DNA from: Acholoe squamosa
Taxonomy: Eukaryota > Annelida > Polychaeta > Phyllodocida > Polynoidae
Reading direction: 5' to 3'
Assembly: GCA_949317995.1 (NCBI GenBank)
Contig: OX439044.1
Location: forward strand, 17,136,641 to 17,200,640
Length of the DNA stretch: 64,000 nt
Under the pieces are notes generated by a model. It was not told where the DNA came from. It was given only the letters and a program-made list of their open reading frames with translations, and searched no databases. A program made the position numbers and the translations under genes. This document shows positions 14,641 to 29,600 of this stretch, in pieces (position 1 is the first letter of the stretch; each line of letters opens with the position of its first letter).

Positions 14641-17600
14641 TTAGCTGGCTTCAGCAGTTTTAATCTCAGGGGTTACCTCCTCAACCCCGATGGTGCTGTC
14701 TGCTAACGCCAGCTCATCATTTTCTGCTCCATTGACAGAATTACTTGCAGAGGTCCGTTGCCGAATACCAGTCGGGATTTCCGGGCTGTCCGGTTGCTCG
14801 GGTGATGACGAGCCGGGCTTCTTAGTGCCACAGCATGTGTCGGGGAAGCAGGTCTTGTCAGGCCCGCACTCCAGTACGCAGTCACGCCCAGTACTCATCT
14901 CCTCAAACTACAACCATAGAGAAAAGGAATGTTAGTAGTATACAGGAATGGCCAGATACATTATGATAAATTGGTCATATTTCAAAATACTATAATAACG
15001 AAATTTGGCAAATGGAGTGATATAAACTTGTGCCTTGATAAGCAGCGGTTTCAGCACGTAGTCTTATCATATTCTTATTTCTTGATTAAATAACACAAGA
15101 GGGACAGTAAATTGGACAAAAAAGAAAGGCACACATCTTTTAAACTATTCTTATACTAAAGGCACGGGACTGTCGATTTTCTTATTCTAATGGCACTGGA
15201 GATGTTTTCTCTTAGTCCAATTTTGGCAGCTTTAGGAATTTAATTTATATAGTTATTGCTCTTACACTGTGACTAATTATCTTAAGATACATGAATGTAC
15301 TTTTACAAGGTCGCTTAATTATGTGCATGAGAGCTTCCTCCTAACAAAAGTACCGGTACTGGTACCTGCTATTTCTCATGCTGATAAGCCCCGTCCACCT
15401 TTTATACATACCGAGTTCTTAAATTACTAAACAACATCAACTTAATTACTAAAGGGTTGACCTCAATCACATTTCACAAACTGCGATGACGACAGAGAAC
15501 AGTGACCGTCTCAGGTTTGTATGGTCGACTTAGGGTGGTGCAAATCCTTCCAGTTATTTCAACTATGAAGTAAATGCAGTAGAGGAGGTATGAGTGTTAG
15601 GATGAGTAGGTATATGGTCTGTGCATACATGGTGGATATGTATCAGTGACCTCAAGTGGAATGTGTATATGTATTATACATGTACTTAGTGGAATGGTTA
15701 GTATAAAATGTCATGGAACTTTAGGGAATCGAACCACAGTCTCCATGTCTACGGACGGGCATGCTAACCACTACAGCACAGTTCCTTCCCTAAAATCTCC
15801 ACCTTTCACCGGGCTTCCCTAGCCCACTTAAAAGGGTCTGTTTCTCCTCTTTCCTATCCCCTCGGATGTGTGGTGCACATGTGTGGGCACTGACACATTC
15901 CCCAGTGAAATGGTAATGTAGTTCTCGCCATAAATATGACCTTGGCTGTCGAAATGGTGTTAAACATCTATTACTCACTCACTCCACCTTTCACCAACCT
16001 ACTGGATCGATATGGTAAACATAACTGACCCCTGTGGGTCAATGCATACGGTATGGAGCCTACCCCTACAGACCTCCTAACCAGCTTCAACTGAACCCGC
16101 CGGAATAAACCATGGGCTCACCCTATCCTCCATTTGGGTCTGAAAGGTACGAGTACCGAGTCCCACACTGTGGTCAAGTCACTGTTCCCTGGAAGCGCAG
16201 TGAGTGCCACCGGTTTCCAAGGCCCACAGTCCTAGCAGGTTGAAGCGCTTGGTTATACCACACCGGCCCAGGCATATGACCCCACAATGTAGTAGGGCCA
16301 GTAACCAAAGTTCCACCAATGTAAGGAGCAGTAAAAAGTGTCATGAAACTTTGGGTAACCGAACCCCAGTCTCCTCGTCTGCAGATGGGCGCGCTAACCA
16401 CTACACCAGAAATCCTTGTCTGACTTCTGCAACTCTCACCTAACTACTGGATCGGTACGGTAGAGGGAGTAAATACCAATCTAATTATCCACTGAGGGAC
16501 AGACATTGCACACAATACAGTGTGAGTAAAAACACTCAACGATAAAGGTCAATACAAGAACTTAGACATCGGCTTTTGCTAACAAATTCGCTGCTGAGCC
16601 GACAGGAATTGTCAGATCTTGACTGTAATCTTGGGACCTTGTATTTTTTTTCGTTACAGCTTGCAAATTGGGCCATTTTTAGATTTTTTACATTCATCCT
16701 AAAACATAAGATGTCACTTTTTGTTAAGTTTCAAAGAGTTGAATGATTAAAATAGCAAGTCAATTCTTGTTTTTTCATTCCTGACAATAATAATCTTGAA
16801 ATGTTTGGTCCTGCTGAAATCAATCCGGGCCTGCGGAATGATACTATTCGCAGGACTGAATGGCCTGCGAGGGGGAAAACTTTTTGTCTAGACTGTGAGA
16901 AGTGATATTAACATGTGATATGAGCATGTGTACCCTTTTCGCTTCTAACAGGTAGAAGAAGCATGAGGGTGCACAGCCAAAAATAAAACTAGATTATACT
17001 TTAGCTCTTTGGGTGTATAACATTCAGCAAAAAAACTCTTACAAGTGAGTGAGTGAGTGAGTGAGTGAGTAATAGTTGTTTTACGCCATTTCAACACTCT
17101 TACAAGAGGAACAATGACACTTACTATAAACCCCGCATATAAGCCGCGGTTTATACATCATTACAAGCCCCTGGTGCTGCTTATACACCTACAGAAACTC
17201 AAGGTGCGGCTTGTATGTGGGGTTTTACTTATTTAGACAGTTTAAGACTATAGGAAATAGGAAGGCATGGGAACCCTTTCACACCCCTGGTGCAGCTTAT
17301 ACTGAAACCCTGATCTCAGGGTGTGGCTTATATGCGGGAGCAGCTTATACACGGGTTTTATGGTAATTCATAACTTAACCATACGTGTACTTAGGATGAG
17401 CTATCAAATTCCCTGCATCCAAAACTTAAATAAAACGATGAAACTTTGGCATTGGACTGAACTCTCGAAAACAGGTAAAGAAGCCTCGATTCATTGTGTA
17501 AAAACACATCGATCGAGTCACTTAGCAGAATTCAGCTAATGCACATAATGATAAACCTTCATGGATGAGCACACCAACAACAAAACTACTTGCTTGTGTT

Positions 17601-20600
17601 ACATTCAAGCTGTTTTAGTTTTTCTTGCCGACAATAGTTTAAGGCACTGCACGTTTAAGAGGGTGAAAGATACATGGCTTTGATGTCATTGAGGCTCAGG
17701 GTTCTTTCCACCACTCAAAGGGCCTGTCTCTAAGCATGCTTACCATCTTCTCATGGCTTCAATGGCAACAGGTTGCTGATAGAAGTGGGGACAGCTTAGG
17801 TATGGCTTGTGTGAGCACATAGGTTTTCTTTTTCTTGCATTTAATATGAGCCTAAACTCCAGCAAATTTGATTAAAGTCGCAATCCTCATTGATTCAAAG
17901 AATCTGACTATTCTCTAAAACTATGAATGCAGAAGCACACAATATCAAAAAACGTGCTAAAATGCAGCTAGCAGGGCTATACGTATGGTTATCTTTCACT
18001 GTGGGTATAAAACTGAATGCCATACACATTAACAGAAACATTAAATGGAAAGGATTTAAATCAGGCCTTGTTCACTTCTATCGAAGGAAGTCATAGATGG
18101 TAATTACTTTGTGCCATTCGTAATAGCCTTAGGACTGAGGATCCAAACCAGGAGGTGCTGACCCCTGATTGGTTGATGTGGTAGCAAAGGCTACTATTTA
18201 ATAGCTTGCAAGTTGTATGTGAACTCTCTCATTTTGTTCACTGCTACTCAGATACCGGTAGGTGACAGCACTCGTGTCCAAAGAAAGAGGACTTCTCTTT
18301 TCAAATCTACTAAACATTGTGATTGCAGAAAATGCAGTCATAAAATTGCTGAATATCACACTTCTATCTTGGTGAAATATCACTGTAATATAGGGAACTC
18401 TAGAGGAGGGATAACCTATATCTAAACTACCGGGAGTATATCTAAATCTATCTGTCCATGTTAAATAGTGCATGTGTAAATCTAATTATCAGGCTCATAA
18501 CTAGTAGATGAGAGAATTTCTGAAAATAGCCCGCCACGCCAGAGGCACTAGAAAAGCAGCATTTAAACTTGTCTAGGCCTGACTTGTGACAACTCCAAAC
18601 ACCTACGCTAGGCTTATATAAACTATTTAGATTGGCCATAGTGACTTGCATGTTATCCAGAATATCTGCTGGTCAGCAATAATTAAACATCTTACTGAAT
18701 TTTATAAGAAAAGAATGGCTTACAGTTTAAATATTTTGACTTAATACTTAAGATATTACTAAGCTTATCATCGTGAAGAAAACAAAAATAGCCTCCCCAT
18801 TTAGGGGGATACTAAATTTAACAATGCGGTATATGAGTGTACCATTTTACCCCCAAAGCTTTAGGTCTGAATGAAGCAGCAATGCTTATAAAGGTGGAGT
18901 TTAATAAGCAGGATGGCGTGCCGGTGTGCAGGGGTGATTATCAAATTGTCACTGAGTCTATATCACATCTGATACTGAATTACAAGAGTATTCTACTTAA
19001 AAATAGTGACATATGCCGTTGACATCATTTGTATTTTTCAAATCATGAAAAGAACAAAGGAACATACCTGTGACGAGCGTCAAAGTACAAAGAGCCAGCC
19101 GGGCAGCCAGTGCCCCACGAAAAACACAACAGCTTAGGTGCCAACAACACAAGTACCAACAAAGCGCCAGAAAAAAAAAGAATGCCCGCTTGAGACACAT
19201 TTAAGCTTTTGTCGATACACATATAACCAGATGGCATGGAAGAGGTAAAATTGCAAATTAAATGGTTACAAATAAAGAAACATGCACTTGGGTAAGCTGA
19301 AGGGGGCCACTTCCACTGCCTTCATCCATTGTCATCCATTGAAAAATCAAGATGACCATACAATTTTTAGCGTTATATTCCCTGAGGTGGGATCGGCGTA
19401 TCCCATTAAACGATTATATGACTGAGTCACGCGGTCCCATGAACGGGCATGGGGAACGGCTACATCGTATTCTGGGGGAGGTGGGTGGGGGGGACGGGCA
19501 TTATATGGAGGCTGTTAATTAATCCTAGGAAGGGGTCTTATTTACTATGAAATAAATTGATCAATGAATAAATAGAATATTAAATAAACAGAATTGAACA
19601 ACCGTTCCATACACTGTCATCGGCCCACTCTGACTTGGGCTTTCTCCCCCAAGGGCGAGACAGCCCCCACCTCCGATGGGGCGGGGGATCCATGACAGTG
19701 TATGCCAGGGTGTTCATCTCTATATATTCATTTCATTTCAATCTAATAAAAGTGCATTGGATTTAGCATGCAAACTGGTCACGTGACCAGGGGTGGAGAT
19801 CGGCTGCCCTTGGTTAATGGGGCAGTGGGGTTATTTGCACAAAACAACAAACGGATGACTATGGATGATGCCACCTGTCGGTTTACTGCTTTAGCCTTTT
19901 AAAGGGTTCATGCTAGGCAAATGTTAGTTCATGATTAAGGCTTTGTCAACAGATAGCCAATACATCAGGGATGGTATACGACAACACATGCAGGGTGTTT
20001 GATTTAACAGAATGTGTGATATGTATTCATGCACATAAATGTTCTCCCACCAGGGATTATAATATATACAGTACCGGTAAGTTTTCTTTGGGTTTTGTGG
20101 GAAGTGCTTTTAGCAAACAATGTGCAAGACGTTCTATCAATGACCATCGGGGAAGGTGCTAAGTGTCTTTATCTGTTTATGTTGATAAGAGATTGTGCCA
20201 AGAATACCATATTTTCCAAGGCAATGTTATCCTATGGGCCTATTTAAATGTGTTTATTTGGCCCTGCTACATGTATAACAAATTCTAACCAACCTGTCTT
20301 TTATAAAACTAAACCTCTCTATCTACTACGGTGCATTTTCGTCATTATGAAGTGCTTTGGAAGTGCAAAAAAATCGTAATAAACGACTTTTGTGGTATCC
20401 AAATAAAATACTCCAGGGCTTGATGCACGACCTAACACCCCTGTGATGTTCAGAGCAGCCTTACTGCTGCACAGAGGGCTAGGGTGACAGTTTAGCTGTA
20501 GAAGCCCTGATACATGGCCTAACACCTATATTATATTCAGAGCAGCCTTACAGCCGCACAGAGGACTAGGGTGACAGTTTAGCTGTAGAAGCCCTGATAC

Positions 20601-23600
20601 ATGGCCTAACACCTATATTATATTCAGAGCAGCCTTACTGCCGCACAGAGGACTAGGGTGACAGTTTAGCTGTAGAAGCCCTGATACATGGCCTAACACC
20701 TATATTATATTCAGAGCAGCCTTACTGCCGCACAGAGGACTAGGGTGACAGTTTAGCTGTAGAAGCCCTGATACATGGCCTAACACCTATATTATATTCA
20801 GAGCAGCCTTACTGCTGCACAGAGGACTAGGGTGACAGTTTAGCTGTAGAAGCCCTGATACATGGCCTAACACCTATATTATATTCAGAGCAGCCTTACT
20901 GCCGCACAGAGGGCTAGGGTGACAGTTTAGCTGTAGAAGCCCTGATACATGGCCTAACACCTATATTATATTCAGAGCAGCCTTACAGCCGCACAGATGA
21001 CTAGGGTGACGGCTGTAGAAGCCCTGATACATGGCCTAACACCTATATTATATTCAGAGCAGCCTTACTGCCGCACAGAGGGCTAGGGTGACAGTTTAGC
21101 TGTAGAAGCCCTGATACATGGCCTAACACCTATATTATATTCAGAGCAGCCTTACAGCCGCACAGATGACTAGGGTGACGGCTGTAGAAGCCCTGATACA
21201 TGGCCTAACACCTATATTATAATCAGAGCAGCCTTACTGCCGCACAGAGGGCTAGGGTGACAGTTTAGCTGTAGAAGCCCTGATACATGGCCTAACACCT
21301 ATATTATATTCAGAGCAGCCTTACAGCCGCACAGAGGACTAGGGTGACAGGTTAGCTGTAGAAGCCCTGATACATGGCCTAACACCTATATTATATTCAG
21401 AGCAGCCTTACAGCTGCACAGAGGACTAGGGTGACAGGTTAGCTGTAGAAGCCCTGATACATGGCCTAACACCTATATTATATTCAGAGCAGCCTTACTG
21501 CCAGACACAAGGCTAGGGTGACGGCTGTAGTATCCCTGATACACGGCCAAACACCTGGTTGATATTCAGAGCAGCCTTACTGCTACACAAATATATGACT
21601 GATTTCTTCTTGTACTCTGTATTCTTCAACTGCCTTTAGAGAGAATTTTAGTGTACACTTTATCTTACTGGGTCGTAAATGCATATTATTCTTGAGGCAT
21701 AGACAGGGGTTCATGGCCATTGGGTATAATTGCACAGTTTTCCCCACATTGGGTAGTTGGTCGTATTTCACAGAGTGACCTTCTGCATTATTTCACATAT
21801 TTTCCAAGCAAGTTATATTAAGAGTCTAAATTACATAACCAAGTTATATGAAGTCAGTAATAACTTCCGGTCTATATTGTACAATACAGCTTTCATGGTG
21901 TAATAGATTTACATGGCTGTGGTTTAACGGACTTAACCCTTTAAGGGCGGCTGATGCAGGAGTGCATCATGCCCATTAGTCGTCATGATGCACCAATGAA
22001 GTGCTGGCAAGTCTTCGCGCTAGCATTTCATTGGAGCATCATGCCGACCCTCCGGGAGTTTGTGTATCAATCCCGTAGGGTCGGCATGATGCATGACTGT
22101 AGCCCTGGCGAGTAACATTCATGCATCATGACGACCAATGGGCATGATGCATTAATGCATTAGCGGCGTTAAAAGGGTTAACCGAAATGATAAAAAAATC
22201 ATCCTTGAAAGGAGAGTGTGTTTCCTTTGTTCTAATGTGTCGCCGTGAGTTAACATAGAGCCTGCTATATGACTCACAGATTGAACTAATTTGACATAAT
22301 TCTAGCTCTATATCAGTTTCACCATGACACAAATAATGCCAGGTCCACACTCCTGTTATCTGTTAGTTAGCATATCACACAAGTACCATCACCCTATCTG
22401 TACCAGATAATGTCATACTTATCCAAGATTCCCTGTTCTAGGCCTGAAAATGGCAAGGAAACAGTACTTACCTCAACAAATTCTGGTTGGATAGTGGTGG
22501 AGTGAATTCCCTCTTCATGGAAAAAGTTTTTGGTGTCTTCTGCAATTCTCATGTAATCGCGTAGGTTCTGACACCGTATATGGGCTGAGGCAATAATCCG
22601 GTTTCCCGCCAACTGCCATATATGGAACTCGTGCATAGCAAGCACACCCTCAACCTACAAACACGTTTAAAACTTTTAATCTTGCTTTTTATTTATTTAG
22701 CCCCATTCCGTAGCCGCCGTATTAGTTAGGAACAATTCGCTATTACAGTACTTAACTATGTATTTATATATTAAATTTTAACAATTATGTCATATCACCA
22801 TCAGTTTATTTTTTTATTAATTAATGATACAAGTATTACAACTGAAGACAGCTTTAAGACATCCCTATGGAGTAATCAAGTACAGCATTACTTGTAAATG
22901 ATAAGTATTTACCTTTTGTATGAGTTTCTCTTCGAGCCCTGAAACCTGGATGTGGCTTGGTACTGTTTGTAGAAGGATCAGTGCTGATTCCTTCACTGAA
23001 AAATCAAATCACCAAATGTGGTCAAACAAAGCTGGAATTATCTTTTATTATTCATTTTCAGAGGGGGCAGGGAATAGGAAACTAGATCAGACGAGATAAC
23101 AGTAGCTCATCTACTACGTGTTCAATCATAGACTATCAATGTCATCCCACTTCATATATAGGACTCTCGCTATGACATCTCTCTTGCTGCTTCAGTAAGC
23201 ATAACTCTGAAGGAAGAAGTACCAGGTGTAAGTGACACATTGTATCATTGGATTTAAACGAATCACAAAGTCTTTAAAGGTGAAATCAAAGTATCGTACA
23301 AAAAAATTCACTTTATTTTGGTAAGTGAATACAATGAAACAATCAAGTGTACAATCGCTTGTCTCAGTCAGGCACTTCATGTCCCTCAGAGTTACCCTCG
23401 TAGCAACAGTACAGCGCTGTAAACTGTAGCGCCTCGCAGATTTGCTGTGCCTTATGCGCGAATCTGAGGCCTCTTTTATTTTATAGTTATGGTGCGTCTG
23501 ATAGGCAGGGTACATACAGAGATGCCACTCTCTGCCCGCAAAAACCAGGAAAACTGGACTTTGTGCCTATTTCCCCAGGAATTTAACATAATTCAATACA

Positions 23601-26600
23601 GAATTCTTGGAATCAAAACCAGGATTTCACAGAACTGAACCTTGAAAAAAGAATCAGCCCTAGTTGCGTCTGATGGCATTTCTTTTAACTCTGGGTGCGC
23701 CTTATATAACTGATGCGGCTCATACACGAGGTACTACAGCTACAGTAATCTCCTGCGTAGAAGACGCGTTGCGCGTATAGGACGCACCCCAAACTCAGCA
23801 GAAGCATTTTCGCGTGTAAGATGCACCTCTTAGGGGTGATTTTTGTCAATCCAGTACTGTTCTATAGTAAAATTACCCCTCGTATAAGACGCACCCCCAA
23901 GTTGAGATTAATCTATAAGACGCACCAGCATTTTGTTTGGTGTAGAGGACGCGTCTTATACGCGGGAGATTACGGTAGTATTTTTTGGCACTGACTTTTT
24001 TTTCTCTTATTTCCTTACCCCTAGAACAAGAGGATGCCCTGATTGCTTGGCGCCAGGCCAACTATATTTGTGTCAGTGCTAGTACCAGCAGTCCCTCTCG
24101 ATCACCACTCTGCATCCACACCCACCCACCGTATCCCCATCCCATCCATCTATTGCACACTGCCCTCAACATTCCAGATTCTTCACCTGAAGACATCGTG
24201 TGCAAAACTACACCCCTAGGGCTTCCTAGTCGTATCACCAAAAAGCATCCCTTGTTTATCACTAACTACTAAAGTAATCTACCTATGGAAAGCCATTCTA
24301 GACATCTGGAGCACGACTTAGGAAGTTTATTTTTCTTTGTAACAAGGAGTGGTGTTTTCCCACTGTTACTTTTATGTCCCTAGCATGCCCTTTTACAAAC
24401 TGTTATCTAAAGCGAAAATATTTACCGTTTCGCCCTTGAATGAATTAGACCCCCGGGGGGGGGGCACTCCATATATGATCTATAGTAACCATATGCGTAC
24501 ATCACTGTTGACTTGATACCCCTTATAGCGGGGCAATTTTCCAGAAATATATACCCTTTTTGGTGGGATACACCTGTGAAATCTCCCAATTTTTTTTCTA
24601 CCTTTTAAAATTATCCCCATTGATGGGGAACCCTTTAAAAAAATGCGAAATAGCATACCCCCAACTCAAGGATAGTATAGGTTCCCTAGGATGTGTAACA
24701 GGCCACCCCCCCCCTCTACCCTCCCCCCTTAAAAGAAGGCTGCTTTGTGTGTTCAGTGTTGTTTCCTATAGAGGAATAGGTGGTTTATGGAACTGTGGTA
24801 CGCCTTTATCAGGTTGATACCAGGTAAGAAGGTACAAACTAAATAAAAAAAAAATCTGCTGAATTCAAAATTCATAGTCTTGATTCTCAGAAATTGAACA
24901 CAATTACCCAAAAATGAGATTTGATGATGAAAATATTTTGAAAACGTACAAAAATGATATTGAAAAACACAGTGCCGTGCATTATCTTTAATAGAGAATA
25001 GAAGGGTGTTTGGAATCCATTAAAAAAAAGTATATGGGCATACATACCGTAATCTCCCGCGTAGAAGATGCGCTGCGCGTATAAGACGCACCCCAAACTC
25101 AGCACATGCATTTTCGCGTATAAGACGCACCTCTTAGGTACCAATTTTGTAAATTCAGTACATTTCTATAGTAAAATTACCCCTCGTATAAGACGCACCC
25201 CCAATTACAGTACATCCTATAAGACCCCCCAGCATTTTGTTTGGCGTAGAGGACGCGTCTTATACGCGGGAGATTACGGTAGATTGTATAGTGGAGGTCA
25301 TAGGCCTAGGCCATAGGCCTTCAGTGTACAATGGGACAGGCTTGAGTCAGTCTATGAGGCTATCTACAGAGGTAGGTGACTTGTGCTGCCCTCTATACAA
25401 TCGTTTTATCAGTTTGATACACTAGATGGCGTCCTAGTCGACTCCTAGGCTACAGAGGCTACTCACCCACCCAGCCCCTGCGACCCCATAGGCATATTGA
25501 GGGGGCAGAAACACCTCTCACAATTATACTGTTTTGAAAATGAAAAACGGTTCCAAGAGGTTAGAAATCAGAGATATCCAGAGAGAAAGAGTGTATCTAG
25601 GTACCCCATCGATATTGCATTGAAAAATCGAACCAAACACCTTCTGTAACATTTCAAATCTTGAGGTACACTCTGCAGTGAGTAAGAGAGAACTCACCAT
25701 GCCCCTGTAGCAGGAGCAGTTTGGCCTGGTCTACCCTAATGCCGTCTGCTGTATATCCTTGATAAAACTTTTGTATAGTGAACCTAGGAAGCTCCTTGGT
25801 GGCACCATCTCATGGGGAGAAGAGGAACTAGAACCCAAGGCTAGTACAATTTGCATTAAAGTGATATTTCTTTTAGACCTTGAGGAAAATATGGAATTTT
25901 TAAATGAAAAAGAAATGACTGCACCATTCTGTTGTCATTTTCATAGAGATAACTTTAGAATAAAATTTGGCTGTATCCCTGTCTCTGTAAGGGTGTTATT
26001 TCACATTAAGTAGCATTGCTTTGTGGTGTTTTTTGGTAACTACTGGAAAAATAACTTTTTTCCCAGAAAAAAATGGGTAAAAAAGGAAAAAAAAAAAGAA
26101 ATGAAAGATAAAACAAATATCCTATGACCTATATATCATTTTTAACTTGTTTCATGCATATTTTCTAGGACATAGAACCATAAATGTAGAAACAGGACAG
26201 AAAACATTGATATTGAAAAGGCCCTTCAGGAAACGAGTTCAAGTAACCAATAGAGCCGTTAGGCATAGATCAAGTAGACCTATGGTATTACTTGACTCGT
26301 TAATTTTGGAACTCTTTATAGATACAACACATAAACCAAAGTTCATAACCAATCTACATATCCAAATGTTTGCCTATCTCTCAATCTGGCAAGGACTGTG
26401 CCTGTGCATCGCTCTGCTTATCCAACATACTGTCTATCCCTTAGTCTACCTATCACTCATACTGCCTATCTCTTGAATTCAAAGCACCTTGAATTAAGTA
26501 AGGCTATCCCCAAAAGACATAAAGGCTAAAGCTGACTCCATACCTTAACTTATCCTCTCTGTGCCTACTTCCCTTAGTCTACCTATCCTCAATCTGCCAA

Positions 26601-29600
26601 TCATTTAGTTTACCTCTCTCATGGTGACTATCCCTCAAGCCATCATGTCTATTCTATGTTGTTCATCTGCGCCCTAATGGTAAACAGTGCATTCCTTATC
26701 GTGTAGACCTACAATTTTAAGTCTACACGTCTACCTTAAAAATGCCTATCATAAACATAAAGCCTGCCTATCCCTCATGGTGCCTATCCCCCAGCCTGCA
26801 TATCACTCATGCTTACTTTACATATCCCTCAGCCTCTTGAATTACCATGCTTATCTGTATATGCCTCACCATGCTTATCATTATGCTAGCTTTCTATCCA
26901 ACTTGCTTCACATCCCTCTTGATGACTATTCCTCTCTTCCTATCCCCCATGCTGCATATCACTCATGCTATACCACTTGGCTAAAAAAACGTTTTTTAAT
27001 TTTAAAATAAGATTTTATTTGGTTCCAAAGTTTGTCAAATGCTTTTTCAATGTTGGAATAACGTCAAAACATGTACTCAAAAAAACTTTTTTTTTCACAT
27101 ATTATTTCAGATTAAAAAGTGTTTTTTGATGTAAAATAAACTTAACAAAAATATTTATACAGAACATTTTTTAACGTTGAAAACACAAACATTGAAAACT
27201 AGTTTAAAACATGTTTTAAACGTTTTTTCAATGTTTTTTTTTTAACCAAAATTTTTACCCAAACCTAATAAATTGGTCGTGATGGCCAGGAAAACTGAGA
27301 GATAGGACCTGTATTTAAAAGGATGGGCAACAAGGGGGGTAGGTAGCATGTGTACTAAACAGTTTAAGAGATAGGCACAGAGAGTACCTTGTAAGGTGAG
27401 CATTATGAATGCTAGGTAATGTGACAGAAGTCAAACATGAGGGATGTGCAGAGTTGGGGGATAGTCACCATGAGGGATAGGTAAAATGAATGATAGGCAG
27501 ATTGAGGATAGGTAGACTAATGGAATGTAGGCCTACAGAGAAAGTTAGGTCCAAAGGTAAGGAAAACCTGATTAAACTCTAGATTTCAAGAGAGGTATTA
27601 TGAGTGATAGGTAGACTAAGGGATAGGCAGTATGTGAGATAGGCAGGACCATGCACAGGCAGTAGTTGTAAGTTTGAGAGACAGGAAGACCTTGGGATAC
27701 GTAGATTGAGGTACTGACTTTGATTAGCATGTTCTATTTATAAAAAGTCTCAGTAATTTTTAATATTACTTTTGTACATTTTTAAAATATTCTCATCATC
27801 AAACCTCATTTTTAGGTACTTTCAGTCAATTTCTGAGATTCAAGGTCACAAATTTTGGATTTGACAGGATTTTTTGGTGTGGGTAGTACCTTGTTTGCAT
27901 TCAATATCAGTCTGATAAAGATTCCTTACATCTCCATAAAACCCCTTATCTTACATAGGACTGAATACTGAACATAAAAGGGAGCCTACTTTTAAGGGGG
28001 GGGGGTGGGGGTGGTAGAGGGGGGTGGTCTGCACTATAGGAATCCATGAAGTAACACATCCTAGGGAACCTATACTATCCTTGCCCAACTTACACCTCAC
28101 TCTAAAATTAGGACCCTTTCAGCGGGAAAATTTTCCACTAAACCAACCCCTTTTACTGCAATTTTTAAAAATTTTCCTAGAGAATTCCACCTTTAAATTG
28201 ATACCCCTTTTAGCCCAAAATGTCCAAAAATGGGCCCCTTATAGAGGATCCTGCCGGATCCGTTCATGGGGCCAAAAAGGACCCCCTTTCCCTCTAGTTT
28301 TTGTACGCACATGGTTGCCATTATTCCATGAGTGGCCCCCACCAGGATTAGACCACTCTACTTTTTACTTTGCTGTACATACTTGCCCTACCCTCAATTC
28401 CATCACAGAATCATAGCATCAACTTTATTTTAAAGTTGGAATGCATTGGTGCATTTCTCTTCTAGTTAACTCTTATTGCATGATTTGTTGTTAACATTTT
28501 ATCAACCGGTTTTATCAGATGGATCTGTGATCAAATTCTCCATGACTTAATCATGCAAAGGCAGCAAGATTAATCAAAGCTTCATCTTCGATTCTAGTTA
28601 TGTTGTAACAAAACCTTAATGTCAGATTGATAAATAAATGCATCGCTGCTGAGTAACTTGCCGGGATACATAATTTTTATGCATCACAGCAGCAAAATGA
28701 CACAGTAGGCCTACACAAATGCACCGTTCATCACTTAAATTTAATTTGATATATATCCAGCATATATGCTGCTTAAGGCAGGTGCGCAGTGGAGGTCCGT
28801 GTGCACATCAAATTATCCTCTCTTTTATTTACTCAATTTTCTTGCCAACGTATTTACTTTTAAATTCTGACTAGGCTAGGGGAGGAGGATGACTGTTCAG
28901 CACGACGAAAAAAAAACGTATTTACTTTTAAATTGGCAAAAAGAGTCTTGGCATTTTTAAGAACAATGGAAGTTGGGGGCGCTTGTTCATTTTGACAATT
29001 TTCATGAATTCTCAGCAAGGTAAACCATTTTGGCCTGTAATTGTTATTTAGTAGAATAAACTGAGATTCATCATTTCTCCGCTTCCCTTTTTTCTAAGGA
29101 TGTCCTAAATCCAGAATATAATGGAGATGGTGACACAATAGCATGCTCTGGAAAAAAAGCTAGGTCCGTGTGCAGGGGAGGGACCGTGTGCACAACCATC
29201 AGGTGATCATAATTAATGTAGCTAAAACTTTAAAGATAACAAAGGGTTTTAATGCAAAAGGACCATTGGTCGTCATGATGCATAAATGCAACCTTGAGAA
29301 GTTGACTCTTTCTTGCATCATGACGACCCTATGGGATTGATTTATTCCCGAAGGGATGACACGACTCCAATGAATTTTTGTCTTGCCAGCATTGATTGCA
29401 TTTGTGCATCATGATGACCAAGACTACAAGAAACATGAACCTGGATGTATCAGGCGGTCCTTAAAGTGTTAAAGCAAGTAAGGTCAACCGTATCTGGGGG
29501 TGCGTGTCCTAGTGACCCAATGACAGTCACCCAATGCCTTCAGCTATATGCAAGATGATATCATGCAAACAGAGCAACAATATACCAGTATATAGAAATA

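Noticed and set aside
20413..21590. CRISPR-like array
   Set aside because: The 87-bp units are contiguous with no unique spacers, in an animal intron; this is a minisatellite.
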